From: DATKCA01 sp035544675
GTDB taxonomy: Bacteria > Acidobacteriota > Thermoanaerobaculia > Gp7-AA8
Reading direction: 5' to 3'
NCBI GenBank assembly: GCA_035544675.1
Contig: DATKCA010000056.1
Coordinates: 1 to 6,557 of the forward strand
Length of the DNA: 6,557 nt
Shown here: positions 1-4,277 of the stretch, piece after piece
Numbering within the stretch: the stretch's first letter is position 1
Layout: each line of letters opens with the position of its first letter
Made by a program: the position numbers and the translations under genes
The notes under the pieces: model-generated
The model's input: the letters and a program-made list of their open reading frames with translations, nothing else
Database searches by the model: none
Told to the model about the DNA's origin: nothing

Positions 1-671
1 TTGGCGATGGCCACCGGCAGGGTGTGCTTGTCGCTGTCGGTGAGCACGATGAGAGGCCACATGAAGTCGTTCCACATGTTCATGAACGTGAACAGGGCCA
101 GCGTCACGAGCACCGGCCTGGCCAGCGGGAGCACGATCGACCAGTAGATGCGGAATTCGCCCGCGCCGTCGATGCGCGCGGCGTCGAGCAGGTCCTGCGG
201 AATCGACAGCATGAACTGCCGCACCAGGAAGATGCCGAGGATGCTGGCCATCCCGGGGATGATCACGCCCCAGTAGGTGTTGACCAGGCCGAGCCACTTC
301 AGCAGCAGAAACAGCGGCAGCATGGAGATCTGCACCGGGATGGCCAGCGCTGCGATGAGGCCCGCGAACAGGCGGTCGCGCCCGCCGAAGCGCATCTTCG
401 CGAACGCGTATCCGGCCATGGAGTTGAACAGCAGCGAGATCAGTGTGATGGTCAGCGCCAGGAACATGCTGTTGGCGAAAGAGCGCCCCAGGTTCAGGCG
501 GGTAAACAGGTCGCGATAGTGCTCGAGAGTGATCTGCGAGGGGATGAACCGCGGCGGGACCATGGTGGCCTCGCCGGTCGGCATGAAGGACGCCGAGAAC
601 ATCCAGATGAGCGGCGCGGCGGTGGCCATCGCGCCGATGATCAGGGCGATGTGCAGGAGGCCGCGCTTCAC
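1..671 (-). CDS. Carbohydrate ABC transporter permease, second subunit (MalG-like, CUT1), 3' end cut by window edge
   Basis: Inner-membrane permease that would pair with the permease encoded just upstream to form the channel of a CUT1-type sugar importer. The reading frame stays open to the window edge and gives 223 residues; MalG-type proteins are usually about 270-290, so roughly 50 C-terminal residues are missing. I see an N-terminal membrane segment (about residues 5-26), a periplasmic stretch with PPRFIPSQITLEHY (39-52), further hydrophobic segments near 66-90, 100-125 and 132-152, and the cytoplasmic EAA loop as DAARIDGAGEFRIYWSIVLP (163-182), which docks the ATPase. A last visible segment follows, with NMWNDFMWPLIVLTD. 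The start is a GTG whose last two bases share the GTGA overlap with the stop of the preceding permease; no strong Shine-Dalgarno is seen, only G-rich sequence, so translation coupling is likely. The substrate is not readable from this subunit. Confidence 0.93.
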   Translation of the reverse strand, partial: MKRGLLHIALIIGAMATAAPLIWMFSASFMPTGEATMVPPRFIPSQITLEHYRDLFTRLNLGRSFANSMFLALTITLISLLFNSMAGYAFAKMRFGGRDRLFAGLIAALAIPVQISMLPLFLLLKWLGLVNTYWGVIIPGMASILGIFLVRQFMLSIPQDLLDAARIDGAGEFRIYWSIVLPLARPVLVTLALFTFMNMWNDFMWPLIVLTDSDKHTLPVAIA

Positions 672-1552
672 GATCCCACCGCCCCGCGGCGCAACCGCAG
701 CTGCACCAGACTGGTGGCCATGATGATGACGAACAGCACGAACGCGATGGCCGCCGCGTAACCCATGCTCCACCACCGGAATCCCTCGCGGTACATGAGC
801 ATCACCACGGACAGCGTGCTGTTGAGCGGCCCGCCGTCCGGCGTCATGACGTACGGCTCGGCGAAGAGCTGCAGGTAGCCGATGGCCGTGATCACACCGA
901 CGAAGACGAACGTCGGCGCGAGCATCGGAATGGTGATGTGGCGGAACTGCCGCCAGGCCCCGGCGCCGTCGATGCGCGCCGCTTCGTAGAGCTCTTCCGG
1001 AACGCTCTGCAGTCCGGCCACGAAGATGATCATGTTGTAGCCGAAGTTCTTCCAGATGGCCAGGATGATGATCGCCGACAGCGCGAACCGCGGACTGCCC
1101 AGCCAGTCGATCGAGCCGATGCCGAACCATCCCATCACCGTGTTGAGCAGGCCGAAGCGGGGATGGAACATGTAGCGCCACACGATGGCCACGGCCACGA
1201 GCGTGGTGACGACCGGGGCGAAGTAGATCGTGCGGAACAGCGGCTTGAACTTCGCCAGTTTCGCGTTGAGCAGAAGCGCCGCGCCCAGCGATACCGCCAC
1301 GGTCAGCGGTCCGGCCACGATGGCGAAGACCAGCGTGTTCCGCAGCGCCTGCCAGAACACGGGACTCCTGGCCAGGTTCGCGTACTGGCCGAAGCCGACG
1401 AAGCGGATGTTGTCCGTGTCGGCAACTCCGTAGATGTCGAAGTCGGTGAGGCTGAGGACGAAGCCGGCGGCGACGGGGAGGAGGAAGAAGACGAGGATGA
1501 CGGTGAGCGCCGGGGCCAGGAAGAGGGCGGCGGCGCGCGTCTCGGCGGTCAT
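668..1552 (-). CDS. Sugar ABC transporter permease, first subunit (MalF/UgpA-like, CUT1)
   Basis: Inner-membrane permease of 294 residues, normal for the six-helix members of this family. Hydrophobic segments lie near residues 7-33, 70-95, 105-127, 155-180, 208-232 and 263-284. The ATPase-docking EAA loop is clear as EAARIDGAGAWRQFRHITIP (190-209), with Glu190, Gly198 and Pro209 in the expected spacing. The periplasmic LTDFDIYG and the AEPYVMTPDGGPLNSTL stretch (231-247) are typical of CUT1 permeases. The frame is open upstream to 1948, but the ATG at 1552 is preferred: the hydrophobic N-terminus begins there, the extra upstream residues are Arg/Ala-rich out-of-frame sequence of the neighbour, and this ATG makes an ATGA overlap with the solute-binding protein stop. 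No strong Shine-Dalgarno is visible, so re-initiation after the upstream stop is the likely mode of translation. Confidence 0.95.
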   Translation of the reverse strand: MTAETRAAALFLAPALTVILVFFLLPVAAGFVLSLTDFDIYGVADTDNIRFVGFGQYANLARSPVFWQALRNTLVFAIVAGPLTVAVSLGAALLLNAKLAKFKPLFRTIYFAPVVTTLVAVAIVWRYMFHPRFGLLNTVMGWFGIGSIDWLGSPRFALSAIIILAIWKNFGYNMIIFVAGLQSVPEELYEAARIDGAGAWRQFRHITIPMLAPTFVFVGVITAIGYLQLFAEPYVMTPDGGPLNSTLSVVMLMYREGFRWWSMGYAAAIAFVLFVIIMATSLVQLRLRRGAVGS

Positions 1553-2811
1553 TCGTCGCGCCGCGCCAGCATCCAGCGCCGCTTCTCCAGGATCGCGTCG
1601 GTCTTCGCGTCGAGAACAGCCAGCGCGCCCTCGGCTGTGTACCGGCCGCGGATGGCCGCCTCCGCGTAGTCGAAGACCGTCGTGGCGATCTGCTCCCACT
1701 GCGGCACGGCCGGCGTCGGCTTCACGTTCTCGAGCTGCGTGCGGAACGCGGCCAGATGCCTGTCGTTGGCGAGGTCGGGATCCGACCACGCGCTTCGTCG
1801 CGCCGGCAGATCGCCGCACAGCTCGAAGAAGCGCACCTGCTGCTCGGGCCCGGAGAGAAACTCGATCAGCTTCCAGGCCGCTTCCTTCTTCTCGGACTGC
1901 TCGAAGATGGCCAGGCTGCCACCTCCTGCCAGCGACGCTCCCGGCCACTCCTTCTCATCGGGCGCCGGAAGCGGCGCGGTCATCCACTTGTCCTGCATCG
2001 AGGCGGGAAGCCGCCGGCGGAACTCCCCGATCTGCCACGGCCCCGTGATGTACATGGCGAACTCCCCCTCGGCGAACTGCTGGTAGACGTTCGCGACCTG
2101 GCTGTTGCTGAGGACCGGGGCGTCACCGCGCCGGAAGAAGTCGAGGTAGAACTCGAAGGCGCGGCGGAATCGAGGCTCGGAGAACGCGCCGAAGCGCCCG
2201 CCCTGGCGGAGGAGCGGCGCGTCGACCTGGAGCCCCAGGGCGATGGGCTGCGTCCACTCGTTCGTAGGCAGGAGGATGGCGTATTCGTTGCCGAGCTTCC
2301 GGATGGCGGCGGTGGCGCGGACCCACTCGCTCCAGGTTTTCGGCGCCTCCGGGAAGCCGGCCGCGCGCAGGATGTCGGTGCGATAGAAGATCACCCGCGT
2401 GTCGACGTACCAGGGGATGCCGTACAGCTTTTCGTCGACCAGGTTCGTGGCCCAGATGCCTGCGAAGTAGTCGCGCTGGTCGACGGCGCTCGACTGCGCG
2501 GCCAGCGCCGTGAGGTCCGCAACCGCGCCGATGGCCTCGAACTCGGGGATCCAGCTGTTGCCGATGAGCGCGAGGTCGGGCGTGGAGTCGCCGACGAATG
2601 CGGTGAGCAGCTTCTCGTGGGCCGCGGTCCACGGCATCTGCTGGACGTCGACGCGGATGTCGGGATTCCGGCGCTCGAACTCGCGGGTGAGTTCCACCAC
2701 GACCTCACCTTCCCGGCCGAGGGCCCAGAACTCGATGTGCGTGCGGTCGTCGGTGCGCGTGCAGGACGTGAGGAGCAGAATCAGAAGCAGATGGAGCGCG
2801 GGTGTCCTCAC
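1549..2811 (-). CDS. Extracellular sugar-binding lipoprotein of an ABC importer (SBP_bac_1 family)
   Basis: Periplasmic solute-binding component, 420 residues, a usual length for CUT1 binding proteins. A very short export signal, MRTPALHLLLILLLTSC, ends in a lipobox (LTSC, Cys17), so the protein is predicted to be lipid-anchored. The mature part begins with IEFWALGREGE (26-36), followed by EFERRNPDIRVDVQQMPW and TPDLALIGNSWIPEF (78-91), the typical first lobe. KLYGIPWYVDTRVIFYRTDIL (128-148), AEGEFAMYITGPWQ (247-260) and GGGSLAIFEQSEKKEAAWKLIEFL (297-319) are hallmark stretches of the fold. The start is a GTG: an in-frame TGA at 2824-2826 blocks any upstream extension, and no other good start precedes the lipobox. 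This GTG overlaps the glycosidase stop (GTGA) and lies within a palindromic repeat, so the first seven codons come from repeat DNA. Sugar specificity is unknown; the neighbouring GH144-like enzyme hints at glucan oligosaccharides. Confidence 0.94.
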   Translation of the reverse strand: MRTPALHLLLILLLTSCTRTDDRTHIEFWALGREGEVVVELTREFERRNPDIRVDVQQMPWTAAHEKLLTAFVGDSTPDLALIGNSWIPEFEAIGAVADLTALAAQSSAVDQRDYFAGIWATNLVDEKLYGIPWYVDTRVIFYRTDILRAAGFPEAPKTWSEWVRATAAIRKLGNEYAILLPTNEWTQPIALGLQVDAPLLRQGGRFGAFSEPRFRRAFEFYLDFFRRGDAPVLSNSQVANVYQQFAEGEFAMYITGPWQIGEFRRRLPASMQDKWMTAPLPAPDEKEWPGASLAGGGSLAIFEQSEKKEAAWKLIEFLSGPEQQVRFFELCGDLPARRSAWSDPDLANDRHLAAFRTQLENVKPTPAVPQWEQIATTVFDYAEAAIRGRYTAEGALAVLDAKTDAILEKRRWMLARRDE

Positions 2812-2817
2812 CCGCGC
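2791..2817 (-). repeat. Palindromic repeat copy A, spanning the glycosidase stop and binding-protein start
   Basis: This 27-bp unit has 9-bp perfect arms (GCGCGGGTG / CACCCGCGC, 2796-2817) around a 4-base loop (AGGA on the minus strand) and a flanking TCCAT. It is the same core as copy C and lies in opposite orientation to copy B, 10 bp away. Read on the minus strand, its GTGA at 2808-2811 is both the TGA stop of the glycosidase and the GTG start of the binding protein. The start codon therefore sits at the top of the 5' arm, next to the loop. Confidence 0.9.
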
Positions 2818-4274
2818 CCCCCGTCAGGCGCCGGTGAGGACACCGGCGCTCCATTCAGCCAGCCACCTGTGAATCCAGCACGTTTCAATCCGCGAATCAC
2901 GTGCGGATTCCTGCGCATGACGTTCCAGACGAAGCCGCTGCGATAGTTCTCGATCATGGCCACGATGGGACCCTGGTCGATGCCGAGGTAGTCGCTGTCG
3001 AACCAGCCGAACTGCGGATCGACACGGCCGTGCTGCAGCGTCACCTCGGTGTTCTTCAGCGTGGGATTGAACGCGTCGAGGAATCCGTACTTCGTGTACA
3101 GGCGATCGCCGTAGCGCCGCGACATCTCCTCGATGGCGGGAATCGCGACTTCGGGCGCGAAGGCGATCGACGCGGCGGCGGCGGTGGGGGCGATCGTGCC
3201 GTCGTCGAGGATCTCTCCGCGGGCCGCGCCGCGCGCCCAATACGTGTGGAACACGACGCCGCGGCCGTTGATCTGCAGCGTCATGTCGAGCGGGCCGTCA
3301 CACGCGGTGAGGCCCCAGATGTTCTGGCCGTAGTCCGCGAAGTCCGACGGGTTGTCGATGGCGTAGGCGCGCTGAGAGAGCGCGGCGCGGCGCGAGTTCT
3401 CGAAGTAGTCGATGCCCTTCCCGCGCATGTACGCGTCCTGGATCCCGCGGAAATCGATCCAGACGTGCGAGTACTGATGGCCGAAGAGCGGCGCGAAGTT
3501 CAGCTGGTCGTATCCGTAGAACGTCCCCCACTTGTACGTCTTCGTGTACTCGTTCCACGCCTCGGACGACAGCGGGTGCGTCGGAGAGCCGAGGCCGAGG
3601 ATGTAGAGGAGCATGGCCTCGTTGTAGCCGCGGTACTCCCAGCGGCCGAACTTCTCTTCGGGCTTCCACGACATCACGACGGCGGGCGTGTGCTGCTGGT
3701 ACCAGCTCCACTCCACGCGCGTGTAGATCTTCTCGGCGAGGTCGCGGATCTCGCGTTCGGCGGGATCGTCGCGGTCGAAATACGACTGCGCGAACAGCGC
3801 GCCGGCCACGAGCAGCGCGGTGTCGATCGACGACAGCTCCACCGTCTCGAAACGGTGTCCGCTGTTCATGTCGAGGAAGTGGTAGTAGAAGCCGCGGTAT
3901 CCGGCGACGCCCGACGGTTGGTCGCCTTGCGGAGCGTTGTAGAAAAAGCGAAGCGTGGTCAGCGTGCGGTCTCGGGCCTGGTCGCGCGAGACCCAGCCGC
4001 GCTCGACGCCGATCGGGTACGCGGTCAGTCCGAATCCGACCGCGGCCACGCTGCTGAACGACTGGGTCGGCCAGCGGTCGGGGACGAGGCCGTTGGCCGG
4101 GTTGGTCGTGTCCCAGAACCACTGGAACGTGCGGCGCTGCAGGTCGTCGACGATGAGGGAGGCTGTGGGAAGAACAGCGTGACGACGCGCGGGTGAGGAC
4201 ACCCGCGCTCCATTTGCGCATGAGAAAAAAAGGAGAGTGGCGAGCGCCACTCTCCCAAAACGGGTTGCTGTCAT
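2808..4274 (-). CDS. Exported putative glucoamylase-family glycosidase (PF10091, GH144-related)
   Basis: Predicted secreted glycoside hydrolase of 488 residues. The family call rests on a chain of motifs that I recognise from the putative glucoamylase family: LIVDDLQRRTFQWFWDTTNPANGLVPDRWP (40-69), the SSIDTALLVAGAL helix (148-160), GYNEAMLLYILGLGSPTHPL (216-235), HQYSHVWIDFRGIQDAYM (266-283), YGQNIWGLTACDGP (315-328), KYGFLDAFNPT (395-405) and DSDYLGIDQGPIVAMIENYRSGFVW (426-450). Characterised relatives in GH144 cleave beta-1,2-glucan; the same domain occurs in cyclic beta-1,2-glucan synthases. Activity here is inferred, and I do not assign catalytic residues. The ATG at 4274 gives a plausible signal (VALATLLFFSC), with a weak lipobox because Phe is at -3. 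However, that stretch is also a terminator hairpin, and there is no clear ribosome site, so the start is uncertain. Residues 21-28 and the tail after 473 are repeat-encoded. It lies 3 bp after the receptor stop and overlaps the binding-protein start. Confidence 0.88.
   Translation of the reverse strand: MTATRFGRVALATLLFFSCANGARVSSPARRHAVLPTASLIVDDLQRRTFQWFWDTTNPANGLVPDRWPTQSFSSVAAVGFGLTAYPIGVERGWVSRDQARDRTLTTLRFFYNAPQGDQPSGVAGYRGFYYHFLDMNSGHRFETVELSSIDTALLVAGALFAQSYFDRDDPAEREIRDLAEKIYTRVEWSWYQQHTPAVVMSWKPEEKFGRWEYRGYNEAMLLYILGLGSPTHPLSSEAWNEYTKTYKWGTFYGYDQLNFAPLFGHQYSHVWIDFRGIQDAYMRGKGIDYFENSRRAALSQRAYAIDNPSDFADYGQNIWGLTACDGPLDMTLQINGRGVVFHTYWARGAARGEILDDGTIAPTAAAASIAFAPEVAIPAIEEMSRRYGDRLYTKYGFLDAFNPTLKNTEVTLQHGRVDPQFGWFDSDYLGIDQGPIVAMIENYRSGFVWNVMRRNPHVIRGLKRAGFTGGWLNGAPVSSPAPDGGRG
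2828..2854 (+). repeat. Palindromic repeat copy B, encoding the glycosidase C-terminal tail
   Basis: Same unit as copies A and C, with arms GCGCCGGTG / CACCGGCGC (2828-2849), loop AGGA, and flanking TCCAT. It differs from A and C by one base in each arm, and the two changes compensate (a G-C pair becomes C-G), so the hairpin stays perfect. Read on the minus strand within the glycosidase it encodes NGAPVSSPA near the C-terminus. Confidence 0.9.
4187..4213 (+). repeat. Palindromic repeat copy C, inside the glycosidase N-terminal region
   Basis: Arms GCGCGGGTG / CACCCGCGC (4187-4208) with loop AGGA and flanking TCCAT. The 27 bases are identical to the reverse complement of copy A. Read on the minus strand it encodes NGARVSSPA, just after the hydrophobic signal core and 11 bases past the T tract of the terminator. 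Confidence 0.9.
4225..4255 (-). terminator. Intrinsic (rho-independent) terminator after the TonB receptor
   Basis: On the minus strand, GGAGAGTGGCG and CGCCACTCTCC (4232-4255) form a perfect stem of 11 complementary bases per arm around CT, in practice about 10 pairs with a GCTC loop. The stem runs directly into seven T residues (4225-4231) and then CTC. A G-U pair at 4256/4231 could extend it. The stem starts 22 bases after the receptor stop codon, the usual position for a terminator of that gene. There is no T tract on the plus strand, so it is directional. It lies inside codons 7-18 of the predicted glycosidase, which conflicts with simple read-through expression of the downstream genes. 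Structure is seen directly; activity is inferred. Confidence 0.82.
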
Positions 4275-4277
4275 GGA

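Larger units (their letters stand above)
2791..2854. repeat. Inverted pair of palindromic repeats (REP/BIME-like unit) at a gene junction
   Basis: Copies A and B face each other across a 10-bp spacer (2818-2827). Their 27-bp arms match at 25 positions as an inverted repeat. The RNA could therefore fold either as two short 9-bp hairpins or as one long hairpin. This paired, opposed arrangement resembles the REP/BIME elements of other bacteria, where such units between operon genes stabilise the upstream mRNA segment. Whether this unit belongs to a genome-wide family cannot be seen from one window. Confidence 0.75.

Noticed and set aside
1462..1500. Purine-rich tract on the plus strand
   Set aside because: It is fully explained by the first transmembrane segment of permease 1 on the other strand; not a repeat or a regulatory tract.
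24..1669. Plus-strand open frames opposite the two permeases, including an acidic EEEDEDDGE stretch
   Set aside because: The acidic run is the complement of Leu/Phe/Val codons in permease membrane helices; there is no independent coding evidence.
1756..2946. Long plus-strand open frame (396 codons) opposite the binding protein
   Set aside because: It is antisense to the lipoprotein gene, has low-complexity charged composition and runs into the repeat pair; it is a shadow of GC-rich coding.
2791..2946. ATG within the repeat (MERGCPHPR...) as a small gene start on either strand
   Set aside because: The same peptide appears wherever the repeat occurs and continues into unrelated frames; it is a repeat artefact.
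3168..3190. Short GCG-type trinucleotide run
   Set aside because: It encodes the Ala-rich TAAAASIAF segment of the glycosidase on the minus strand; ordinary for GC-rich coding DNA.
2901..4196. Long plus-strand open frame (431 codons) opposite the glycosidase
   Set aside because: It is antisense to a gene with clear family motifs. Its product is Arg/Val/Glu-rich with no recognisable domain, as expected from high-GC codon bias.
2791..4213. Three similar palindromic units as a possible CRISPR array
   Set aside because: Spacing is irregular (10 bp and about 1.3 kb), orientation is mixed, and the units are translated; this is REP-like, not CRISPR.
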